Shown in pieces: positions 25,145 through 37,700 of a stretch of DNA of 64,000 nucleotides. Source of the DNA: Epinephelus fuscoguttatus (Eukaryota > Chordata > Actinopteri > Perciformes > Serranidae). Numbering within the stretch: the first letter of the stretch is position 1; each line of letters starts with the position of its first letter. The notes under the pieces were generated by a model, which saw only the letters and a program-made list of their open reading frames with translations, did no database searches and was not told the origin of the DNA. The stretch spans positions 36,461,543 through 36,525,542 of the forward strand of contig NC_064754.1 of assembly GCF_011397635.1 (NCBI RefSeq). The letters run 5' to 3'. Made by a program: the position numbers and the translations under genes.

Positions 25145-25228
25145 ATGCAGTCAGTGTCTGTTATTCAGAGCATAAATAAATACACAGAATTTTTCCTTTC
25201 AAACCATCCAAACCAGCGGTCAGCAGAC

Positions 25229-25379
25229 TCAGGGAAGAGCCCCACTAAAAGTGAGGATGGGCAGGCAGAGGAGGGAGCAGAAGGTGGGGTTGAGAGGCTG
25301 GATTTGGGCTGAGGTCGGAATTTTTCTTAACCTCCAGTCAGTGGAGCTGTCAGGTTTATAGCACACTGATATGTCACAT
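25229..25379 (-). CDS. pik3r5: pik3r5 last coding exon, residues 840-889 and stop
   Basis: Acceptor cccatttag. It reads [12 protein letters not shown] at the start (human CEVSPCYKPEKS) and ends [17 protein letters not shown] followed by TGA (25229-25231). The same terminal motif is found in human p101, and a related TFSG motif ends p84. Confidence 0.95.
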
Positions 25380-25797
25380 CTAAATGGGAAAGGGGGAGAC
25401 ACATGGGTTAGATAAATAAAAACACTTGTGAGGGATGTGAGTGGACAACTGGTGTGCTATTGTTTCTATTCATGTATGAGCTCTGAGGGGAAACTGGGTT
25501 CTGGCGGAAGAGGATGCAAGTGAGATAAGAAACTGTAGTTAGACTACAAGAAGAAATAAGAGGCCTGTGGCTGAGGCTTGTCTGTCTTTGAGATGAGAAA
25601 TGGTTTCTCTGACATGTGAAACACCTGAGAGACTTTTTTTTTTTTTAATTTATAATGAAGACATTAAAGGATTAGAGCAGCATGTCTAGAGGAGTTACCA
25701 CCACTTGAAAGAACCATTTGATTCAGTGGAAAGGTGAAGTAGTTGGTGGTATACCACTTCTCTCCAGACAATGTATACTGTATGTCTACATCAATTC

Positions 25798-25843
<46 letters not shown>

Positions 25844-28721
25844 CTGTCTGTCTGTCTGTCTGTGTGTGTGTGTGTGTGTCCACACCTGGTGACGCTCTGC
25901 AGTACTTTTTTCTCATCCTGGTCCAGACATACAGCAAAGGTTGTGTTTCCAGCACCACTGACCTGCACCTTGTCCACCTTTACCTCTGTCACACTCAGCT
26001 GCTACAAAAGGAAAAAGAAACAGAGCAAAACTAAATGCATTGCACCTCATAAATGAATATTTCACAGAAGACCTGTGCTGATGTATTTGCACATCATTTC
26101 ATATGGTATCCATTGCTAGTGCAGTTTGTCTTGTTTTACTTTTGTTTTATGAATTGTAAAGACAGTCTTGAGTTAAAAAAAAACAATTGTTTAAATAGGT
26201 CTATGTTTTGCTGAGGTGTGTAACAACTATTGGAAATCAAAGCTCCACATCTAAACGAGGTTAAGAGATTAAGCTACAACGCTGAGCAAATAATATTATT
26301 GCCAAAACACAAACACAAGCAAAACAGATGTGAGTCTTGCCTGTGTTGTGGCTTATTGTTCCATCAAGCTGTCGGACTGAAACTTTGCTCTCAGCGTATA
26401 TGAGACGAGAGATTCAGGTGAGATGAGTTTGAGATACTATCCAGGATGTACTGAGATCTCCGTCTTTAAATAGAGACCGGAGTTGTTTGTGAAAGCACGC
26501 TGCTGCAACGCTATTCTAAACCACAAACCACCTCGGCGAACTGATGTCACGTTTAGCTTACCTGGTTGTAGCCCTTCTTGCTTTTACAGTTCTGTCTCTT
26601 CAGGACCTCAGTCATCGTGAGCTGCAGACACTCCATCTTTGAGTCTGGCAGAGATTGATTTAGTGACATTATGAGTACACTTATACATCTCACAGTAATC
26701 ATCATCATCACCTACTGCAGATACAACAACAAAAAGATTGAGGGATTTCCTTTTACCATTGGCTCAACAGAACATACAGTTAGAATGAGATTAATGGGAA
26801 AAAATTATTCTTTTCACCATAAACAGTAATTACTATGTTAGCACATTTCAGTGACATAAAGTAGCCAGTGGCAGCAGTGTACCTAGTTCCTCGGGATTCT
26901 TGCATGCTTTTGTCAAGTTCACTGAAGTACAGACTTTGGTTTCTCTTTTCCATTGACTTCTCCCACTAATCACCACCTGAATGGAAGGAAAAGGGAGGGT
27001 AAATAATCCTGACTGACTGACTGACTGACTGACTGTAGGTTCAAATGACTCCGATGAAAGATAAGGGACAGATGATGAATGCATAACATCAGTAAAGAGG
27101 GTCAGCAGTCTCTATAGCAGGGGTGCTCAACATCTCTCCACAATCTCCTGTGCAAATTTAGGGAGCAAGCATATGACTGAGTGCCGCACATCTTACTTCC
27201 ACATTTAATTGCCCAGTTGTCCACGAAAATGGTTAACTTTAGCTAACAGCATTTGTACTGATGACAGAGCGCAATTCCCACAACACTTAAGAGGTGCCAG
27301 TAGTTGCCATGAAACCAGTAGCTTTCTACAAGATGTCATTCCTAACCCAACACAGCGCAGTTTGATGGAGTAGCTAAGTTGTCTATAAAATGTAAGCTAA
27401 TGAAAGTTAAAGTATTAAAATGGGCCACAGATGATTGAAATATAATGCATGGATTTCATATCATGTTTGGGGCCCACACAAAAGGTTTCAGAGGCTCGCC
27501 ATTGGCCTGTGGGCTGCACTTTGAGCAACTATTCTCTAATGCTTCATGCCACAATAACAAAAGTTTTAGGTTTGTCAGGACAGGGCATATGCTCATAGCT
27601 GTTTAGCAGACTTTGTATTTTGTCACTTAATTTTGATGTGTCATTTCCCATGGGTGGAGAAGTGGCCATAACCGAAACCAATTGAATTAGGGTAAAGGGG
27701 GAGAGCCTGCTCTGTCTGCAAAAGGGTAATGGGATGTTTTTCTGCTGATAAGATGGTGTATTCATAAATGCTTTTCTTGTAAAGTACAGCTTCAAGACAT
27801 GATTTTTAATAGGGATTAAAATCGCCATCTTACCCTGTTGTACACCACTTCCAACATGAGAGGCACTGCTTCTCGGTCACCGTCAATACCAAACCGTTTA
27901 CTGGCAGCACCTATATAAAGAGAAAAAGACAAACACATTAGTGATGCATGAAAGCAGTGTTTTAGTTATATAGCCTACCCTTTAAAAGTGCAAAAAATAA
28001 TGCTACAATACTGTTAAATATGACCACAAACTAGCAAAAAAAAACACTGTGATTTTTACATTGTGACAGAAGTTTTGCAGATGGCATGCTGTGTAGAAGA
28101 TATCAAATTTCCAATGACAAAATCTAGATCGTTTGGTTTGAAGAATACTGTGAGTAATGGTTAAAATCATTTTTGCGGTAACTATCAGACGTGAGGCATT
28201 AAGACCTTTCCCTGAATTTTGACTTCTCAAAGGGAAATTAAAAATCAGAAGTGCAAGCGGTGGCGACAAGTGAAACTAGAAAAGTAGAAGTAGACTGAAT
28301 CATGACATAGAAATAACAGATGTTCCGCTATCATAAATTTAGTCCAGCCTCAACCTCATAAAAACTGATGATGCATTTCACTGCATGGAAAATGTGGTTA
28401 ATTTGATTCAGTGTGGCATGGTTGCTTGGATATGAGTTTGGCTTGTGTGTCACACTCACCCATAGCCTTGATGGCTCGCGTTCCAGCAGTGTGACCCAAC
28501 TCTAGGGAGTGGACGAACACTTCGGTCCTCCTCTCTCCACAAGCTAATGTCAACTGCAACACCAAAGAGTCTCAATCAGTCACTGAATTTTGAGGTGTTA
28601 TATTAGTTATTGTTAAGACCCAGAGGGCATCAGGGTCCTATTTCTGTTTACAAGGGTGCCAAGGTCTGGATACCAGGGCTTACGTGTTTTTTTTAAAATA
28701 GGTCCCTGGCAGAGGTGAATA

Positions 28722-28784
<63 letters not shown>

Positions 28785-31700
28785 TGTAAAAGTGTATCTG
28801 ACCTCAGCCTGATAGAGCTGGATCAGAGCAGGCCGGACAGCATAGCGGCAGTAGTACAGGACCAAGTCAGCCAGGATGGGAAGACGTTTCTCATAAGAAC
28901 TATCATATGACTCTGACTCCGTCTTTGAGGTTTGCTGCAGAGCAATAACAATTGAATACTTAATACAGCAGGAGGATTCATGTTGGGATAGTCTGAACAA
29001 AACTTTGGACATTTTATCTATCATAATAAAAATATGAAAAAAAAAACAGTTCTTAAACACGAATGATAGACTTTAGGATTAGTGTTGTTTAGGCAGTGTA
29101 AAGATTAAATTCCAGCTGTACCTGGCAGACGACGTTGGCGGGTAACTTAAGCAGACTAAGGGTGTTTCTTTCGTACCAAGGGTCCAACATACCCAGGAGG
29201 TGGGCAATATCGTTAGTGCTGTCCCCTGTGCTCGCGAGGTGAAGATCCTGCTTAAGCAAAAGCAACAGTTACAAGAGCGTAATTCTCTCTCTTTCTTTAC
29301 TCTGTGCCACACAGTTCAGCTCTTCATCTTAGTAAATATGTGAGCCAATCGCCAGGAAAAATGTTGCACTTGTCTGCAAACCACAGATATGTTACATATG
29401 CACATTACTATATAGCAGACACGTTTGCATTTGGCAGGTGCCTTGCCGAAGTCACATGCAATCCACCATCCCTTCCACCTTCTGATGACAAAGTCAGATC
29501 ATACACTATGTTACTTAAAGATGTTGATATCTTATGTATGTATGAAATGTGCAAACTGTATGTAACATATTCATGGTTTGCAGAAATGTACAATGGCAAC
29601 ATTTTTTTCTGGTGATGAGGTTGAAATGAAGTGATGGTGTAAACAAAACTTTGTGGTCAGTGTATGAGATTTGGCTGGTGTATTTTTTTTACTTACATTA
29701 AGCACCGATGCTCCCTTTGGAGAACTTTGAACCACAGGACTGGGAGACCTCAGACTTCCTGGCCCTGCTGCTGAGTCTCTCTTCACAGGCACAAAGTAGA
29801 ACTGAAGTTTGAAGGCCCTACTGAGACGCGGGCACGCACTCTCCTTCCTCCTCAGGCTGTTGTAGGCTCGGGCCACCTTCCCCGCTACATGATCAGCACC
29901 AAACACCACCACCCTCAGCGTAGTATTCTTACTGTCCTCATCGCTGCTGAGAATGGGCCTCCTTCGGAAGCAGACATGTCTGAGAGTTTGACTTAATGGC
30001 TGGAGGAAGGGCTCAGGACTGCGTAACTTGACTTGCTGTGGTAGAGAGTTGGAGCGCTTCTCTCGCACCATTAAAAGGTCTTTTGATTCCGTGTTTCCTA
30101 AGCTTTTGGCTCGTGACAGTGACCGAGGGCTCTTGGGTTTGATGAAGAGCCGATACAAGTGCTGGCTGAGCCGAACTGATGCTTTGTTGATAGATTTTGG
30201 TGAACATTTATCAGCAACAGGAGAGGAGCAGATATAGTCATCTGAATCTTCAAAGTAGTCACTGTCACCAGCAGAAGTCACGGAGAAGAGGGACGGAGCG
30301 TAGGACTCTGAGGCTACGGACAAGGTGGAGAACATGGAGTCTTTGGAGGCAGTGGACAGGGAGGAGATGGTGGAGAAGGTGGAGGCACGATGGTTGGCAC
30401 TGTAGCCATTACGGATCATAGACATTGAAGGCAATTCTACTCCGTGTTCATCCTCTTCTTTGTCTTCTTCCTCCTCCTCTAATTCTGCATCAATCTCTGC
30501 TACACCCTCCTCCTCATAATAAATGTCTACATCCTCTTCCTCCTCAGCTTGCCCATCAGGGTCATGCTCCAAAAGGGTGTTCAGAACATCTGCAGAGATC
30601 AAAATAGACAAATCACATACAGCATTGGAAAAAAATGCACAAAAACTATTCAATTAAAGAGAAATATGGTTTGTATTTCTGAATTGTTAAAATTGGAATT
30701 GAGAATTGAAAGAAGTAAAGAAAACTGACTCTTCATCAGCTCAAAGCAGAAAGATAATTCCCATATATGAAGCAACAAAGTGTCATGCAAAATACTTTAC
30801 CAAAGTTATCCTTTTCCCAGTGAAACATGTAACACTTGGCTGTAGGCATGGGCAGAGTTTGTAGCATTCCTGAGAAGGACGGCAGAACAAATGACAGCCC
30901 ATCAAACAATATCCACCGGAAACAGAAAATAATATCATCTATACAGAATGTCCCCCACTTCATATAACCAGCTGCCCTCTTACCATCAGACTTTCTTCCG
31001 TTGGATGCTGGAATTCTCATGCTCTTCCTTAATTGCTCAAGTCCCTGAATCACATGATCGCGGCCCTTCAGAGCATCACTCATGGCAGCAGCCGTCTCTA
31101 AGACATCACTTACAGCAGAGAAGAGCTCCTCCAATTCACTAACCGTTTTTTCCTGCAAAGAGTATGCATAATTCGGTATGGTGAATTTACATGTCTTAAC
31201 ACATCCCTGTATTGTTAGTCTAACTCTTTAAAGATATATTATGCAGGATTTTCCTAAAAAAAAAACGATGCATGAACTCAACAGAAGTAATACCTTTCAA
31301 ACATTCTTATGACACACTAGAAGTGTATAACCGTGTATTTTTTGCCAAGACTCTGCCTGTCACCTGGAATTTCTTATTTCCTTTGTAATATCTGTGTTTG
31401 GGACCTTTATGAGTGTGCACAACCCCAAAGTGCTCAGGTGAGGTCAGGGCTCTACAAAAAGGTAACCAGTGTTGAAAAAAGGCAAACAGGGAGGCGAAAC
31501 ACCAAATACAAGTTAAGTTGTTTTTTACCTTCAATTTCATTGGTGAGCTATTTTACAAACAGTAAACAACAATCTTGCGTGGTATACCTTTAAATAGTTA
31601 CAAACTTTCTACTGGTTTGTATTGGCTTCATCAAAAGTATGGACAGTACTGTAGATGTAATGCTACACGTCTCTTTGATGCTGCTTACATGATAGTATAT

Positions 31701-34700
31701 TGCAAAGTCCTTCTGCAGTTATCTTGAAATACCATAAACTACTGACACTTATTTTAAAGGCACTCTAGCCTATGTGAAATTCAGAGTATATCTGGACACA
31801 TGTTGTCAGCATGGAGGTGGCTGAGCCAGCAGCTGGTGGCGCAAACTCCATAAACAGCACTATACAATGGCGAGAGTGCTTAAAGAACTGGAAGTGTCAA
31901 CTAGGGGGGAAGCAGAGGGTGGGCGCTATGTTTCTACGTACGATGCCGTCCCATTATCAGCAGTAATCTCCGAATGTGGGCAGTACAAAATGGCAATGAA
32001 GACCTTGCCAGTGGGATACATGCATGCACCAACATGCAGCCAGACCACCACAGCAAACCACAGAGAAGCTCGGGTTACAACTTACACAGAGGGAGCGGGA
32101 CTTCATTCTCTGCTCAGGATGCCATTACTCCACTATATCTCTACAAAGCAAATATTGGTTTGCTGCTATATTATTGCTCTGAATGTCGCATACAAAACCT
32201 TGTAATGCATATAAATACAGTTTAAAGGGAAATATTAATTAATTGTAACTGATTCTGTTATGTAACCCCATACCACAAAAGCAATTTTAAACACAAATCA
32301 TACCCAAAATATCATGTCATTGTGTTTCAGAACTATCTATTGATTCTAGTCCATAGTCCATAACTTCTCCACCCTGAGCACATATCCTACCTGCAGGACT
32401 TTATGGATGCTATGTAGAGGGTACTTGGTGCCTAGTGTGGACTGGAAGGCATGTTTGATCAGGGTGATGTAGGTCTCTTTCTGCGAGTGGTGAATGTGAC
32501 TGAGCTGCTCAGCCACTGAGAGAAAGTCAGCGGGCACCTCACATGGGTTCATCAGCAGTACAGTCCTGCAGGAAGCACATATATGGCATCATTGGTCATG
32601 TGTCAACATGTACACAAATTCACATGTGGGAAGATGCAAACAGGATGCTATGGTGGTGGTGGTTCGTGGTGGTGGAGGTGAGTGGTGGTGGGCTTGTGGG
32701 TGTGTGGAGAGGGGGATGAAAAGGGACTTTCCAGGTCAGAAGTGTTAACCACATATATGTGCTATGATTCAGTAAACTTATGGACACTGAGTGCTGTTTT
32801 CTTGTTTACCTAAGATGCATAGTGTCAGATCAGATAAAGTTACTGTGAACTACTGACTTGTAAGAAAAAAAACCCAGCCCATTTTTACAAGAAAGCAGAA
32901 GGTGCAGATAACACAACGCCTGAAGTGGACTGAAATAAATAGCCAGGAACACACTGCTGTCCAATGATAAGACTGTACAAACAAGTTTCATGTGTGCACT
33001 CATACAGAGTAGTTCCTTTAAAAATGTAAATGTCTGAATATCATGGAAAACCTGGCTGAGTCGAGCTATATAGAAAACTGAAGAGTTCTACGTCCTATAG
33101 AGAGTATTGTTTGTTTTTACTGTATGGACTTACATGGTCTTGGAGCACTGGCTGGAGGTGTTAAGGCCCTGTTCTTCTCTCACCAGTCTCTGATAGGAAA
33201 TCCCTATGAGGAAAATAGATTTTTTTTTACATTGTATTATTCTCTTAAACAACTAGACAAAAACACAATGATTTTTGTGACAGCGTCCTGGAGGCAGATG
33301 AAGGTTACAGCATTTAGAACATCATACAATACTTAACAAAATCATTATTTGTGTATGTGTACCCTTTTCAGTATTTTTAAAAAATCTGTGATTTTAATTT
33401 TACTTCATTACTTTTTATCACAACAACTATTGTACTTTGCTACATTTCAAGTTAAATCTGTTTCACAAAAGTCACATGGTAGAAGTCCTGAAAATGTCCT
33501 GATATACAAAGAACATTTACCTTCAGGGAGGGGTGAAATGACTTTCTGCTGCTATGCCAACACCCCCTGATGTGACTGCAGTGCCTCTTTCAGCTCAACA
33601 TGTGTGAAAACTTGCACAGTGGGACAGAGAGGCTGAGCGGAGTTGTTATGTAGTGCTTTGGGAATGGACTAACAGAAAGGAGGACTTTGTGGTGCAAGAC
33701 TCACAAAATGCCATTTAGACAGGTGAATACAACGATAAACTTACTGAACTCATTCTCCAGATGACAGCTTCAGTAACCACTGTAGCGTTGAATGTGTGGT
33801 GGTGTGTATATATAAAGTGTGCAGCTCTCTTTTTGCTTCAGTAGACTATGTGTTGTTGTGGCTGCAGCTGCTGTGGAGTTTATATTGTCATTGTTATCTC
33901 ATATTTCTGTGTAGGCTGTGTTGATCACGTTTATTCTACTGTTCATTCTACATGAAGTAGCAGGTAATGTGGCTTAATGCTACATCTGCCCCATTGTCAG
34001 TAGCTCCTTTTATTTATTGTCATTTTGTTTGTCTTCTATGATTAATTGTATTTAGGCTACATGAAGGCAGTTGTATATTTATAATTGATAATAAGCTGAA
34101 TACACAGGCCACAAAGTACTGTCTGTTTATATATATGTAAATATACATTGAATTTATTGTTGGTTGGTTTTTGACACTAAATGCATTTAATTTTGAAGCC
34201 CAAGTAGTATTTAGTATTTAAATTATTTAAATTACGCTGTAATCCACAGTAACATATGAACCACTTTTCACCTTTATCTAAGTAGTTTTACAGATTTTTT
34301 CCTTGGCAAAAATGTCTTAAAATAACTGTACTTTCACTTCAGTACAATATGCTAGTACGATTGTCTACTAATGTCTGTCAAGAAGTGGCTTAAAATGTAT
34401 TGAAAATGTGTAAAAACTGCCTGGGGCTGTCACATATAGCTTCATGTTTATATTTGAACTAAACACTGTAATTACTCAATCAAGTTCCTAATAGATTTGG
34501 CACAAATGTTAAACCAAAAGCAACAAAGGGCCACATACTGTGTCTTTATGAAACACAGTGATGTATTAAAAAAGCTGCAGAGAAAAATCCCCTTTTAAAA
34601 GTCATTCATTCAGTTCATTCAAATGTATTCATTCAGTCTGTTGCTGTATTTTTAGTACTTCCTTCACCCTTCCTGTAAATTTCAGCATAGGTGTCTCCAT

Positions 34701-37700
34701 GTGGCTTCTGCTTTTTTGTTTTGTAAATGCTGAAGCTTCATCATCCGGTTTTTAAACAATTTCTCTTTATATGGAGAAGTGCCCAGTATGACCTGTAGCC
34801 TTATCATTTTCCTGCCGCTGCTGTTGTTGATACTGGTGTGTGTGGCATAAGCAGAGTCCATTTGCAAGTGTCATCCTAAATGCATTTCTTTAACTTGTCA
34901 CTAGAGGGGGGGTGATTACCAGTGTTGAAAGACAACAGTAGTAAATGTAGCAGCCACACACATGCAGAGTGGCCTTTCAAACAAAACAAACCCATCTATA
35001 TTTACCTGGGGCCTTGATCTCCTGCTGTAGTGTGGAGAGGAGGTTTTTACACACACTGCAGTAAGGCTCTGGCCAGGTGAGGAAGCAGCGAAACACCTCA
35101 ACAGCTTCCTCCAGCAGCTCTGTGTCTGGAGGACAGTATGGCGTCTGCAACCAAAACACATATCAGCTACTTTAATCGGGATCCTCATCTCTGAGAATAA
35201 CTTTAATGACTAGTGACTCCTGCGTGACTGTGGACCAACCATTCTGGTCTATTGAAGACAGACAGTTTCCTCACAGCAACTGACAATGTCATAACTTGTA
35301 AAATATTTCGTATAAATGATCCTCCTGATGTATCAGACATGCAATAAAAGCCCTTAATGTTATGTATTACACCCATTCTGCACCTTAACTGTCCATTTGC
35401 CTTCATAATAAGTGCAATATAACAAACTGATGATGTAATGACAGTATCAGCATCTATGTTATTGTTCCTGTTCTTAGCTATTATTACATTACTACTTAAT
35501 TCTACAACTGCATCATGAAGTACAGTGTGTCAGATACCTTATGAGGTAACTAGCCCAGTTTAGTGTAATAAAGTCATGTTATGTCATTAGCCACTGTTTT
35601 AATATATTTCAGGCTCTATGACAAACAAACCAAAGGTACATTTGTCACGTCATTTCAAAACCTCGAAGGTGTCACATTATCATTTGCTACACAGTTCTCT
35701 GAGGTTCTCACTTCCTGCTGAAAAAACACTATGAAGACAATCACATAAAATATGTTGCATTTTAGTCAGAGCAACTTGAAGCAATCAAACAACGACTTCT
35801 TTTGCCATCTGTCTGACCAGTAATAAATCAGTTAATCAGATTTCCAATGGCATGATTTTGTGTACTGTTACAGGACCACTTGATTCTTAAATGATCCTGA
35901 GTAAAAAATAGAAGTACTGTTTGTAAACCAAATCATTCTTGTGGAGCCAGTAAGGGTTGTGTGTGATTTTTAAACTGTACTACAAGATTTGATCACAGTA
36001 TTGTAACACCTCAAAAAACGTCATAGTGGTTTGAACTGAGGAACTAACTAACCTTTTTAGAGTGCCCTTACACATGTGAAACACCGAATTGTACTGAGGT
36101 GATGAAAGGTTAAACGTTTGTTAACATCTTGAAAATTTGTACCTGAAGCAATGTGGAGGAGAACATGATAGCGAGGGGAGCCACCAGCTCATACTGACAC
36201 TGCTCCTGAACCTGAACTCACACACATTGAGACAGACAGAGAGAGAGCGGTGATTAGGGTTCAGTAATTCTAGTGCCGCTTCACAACAGTGAGATATGTC
36301 CTGTTTGACCTCTCACCTCTCGGGTCTTCCTGATGATCTGTTGTAATAGGATGAGGAAGTTCTCAGGGTCCCTCTTCACCAGCTCTTCCAGGCTCCAGCG
36401 GTTCATTGACTGGCCCGCCGAGCACATTAGCACTGAAAACAGCACGTCATGTTAATGCAAATTCAGTATGCAAAATTAGCCACACGTTAAACATAGACAC
36501 AAGTCACATGTTTTACCTCACCACAACCCCAAAAGACAATCGCTTTTTTAAATGTGCCCTCTCAAGTTTACCCAGAACATCTTTTAGAGTAAAGACCTAT
36601 GAATATGACCGATGCTGCACTGCGCTGCACTGCATGTACCGGGGTTAAAAAAGTAATATGCCTTCGCCAATGTCAAAATGAATTATCAGTGTACATACGC
36701 AGAGGATATTAAACACTTCACACAGCAGGGTTACAGCAGACAGACTCCATCAGATATCTAATAAACAGTGGCACAGGTAGCAGCACAGCCAGGATAATAA
36801 AACACTGTCTGTTTGTGCTCCAACAGAGCCTCACCATGGACTCTCAGTTTTTGTTGCACTTTGTCGCTCACTCGTGCAGAGGGAGTCTTGAAACCTACAT
36901 ATTGTTTGTCTAACTATTGGTATTGGTTTAAAAATAAATAATTTGCTATCATTGCTAAGTGAAGCTCAGTACAAGTTCAATCAGGAAGACTTTGTGCTCA
37001 TCCATTCACAATTCTCTCCTTTCCGCTCCCACTGCTTCCTCTAATCAGCCGACTATGGGTGTTCAGGCTTCTAGGTATCCAATCAAACTCCACCTAGATC
37101 TCTATCAGCCAGTCAGGAAGCCACTGCATAATTTTAAATCTGCTGTTGGCTGCCATTTTAGGCAGGATTGTCACGCTCTCCTCCAGCTCAACAACGAGCT
37201 GGAGGAGAGCTCAACAAAGGATTATTCTACTGCTCATCCAGATCATCAGCACTTCTCCATCTTTACCGTCTCTACCACCACCGGCGTTCTCTATTCTACT
37301 ATGGATTCATCACCCTCCTCAGAAATATACCATCTCGATAGGATCTAATCGCCAAAGACTTTTCAAATTTTTTTCATTCTTATCTGCACAAGTAAATAAA
37401 TATTCTTTTCACAAAAAAGTCTCTGCTGATTGAAATGTAGCTGGCGCATGTTCTGACAGCAAATATGATCAGGGCGGTAATGTGTTGGTAGTTTTGCATC
37501 ATAATAATACAAGCAAACCTTACTGTGCTTTTTAACATGCAAACAAAAATGCATGCTTTCTGATGACACAGAGCTCAGACTTAAAGGCAACTTTATTTAG
37601 CTTTTATTTTGTCAGGTATAAATGCCATTGTGATTAAAATCCTTGTCTTGTCTTGAATTAACCAAAGGCACAGGCGATCATGTCTTACGGTATCTAGTTG

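Noticed and set aside
25718..26056. Open frames translating to Cys-Val or Thr-His runs
   Set aside because: Direct translation of the TG/CA microsatellite; similar artefacts occur at 28680-29060 and 10134-10460.
31867..32205. 112-codon plus-strand frame in a pik3r5 intron
   Set aside because: No recognisable homology; the surrounding sequence looks transposon-derived.
36959..37348. 129-codon plus-strand frame
   Set aside because: Does not begin with ATG, shows no family resemblance, and lies in a pik3r5 intron; likely chance or repeat-derived.
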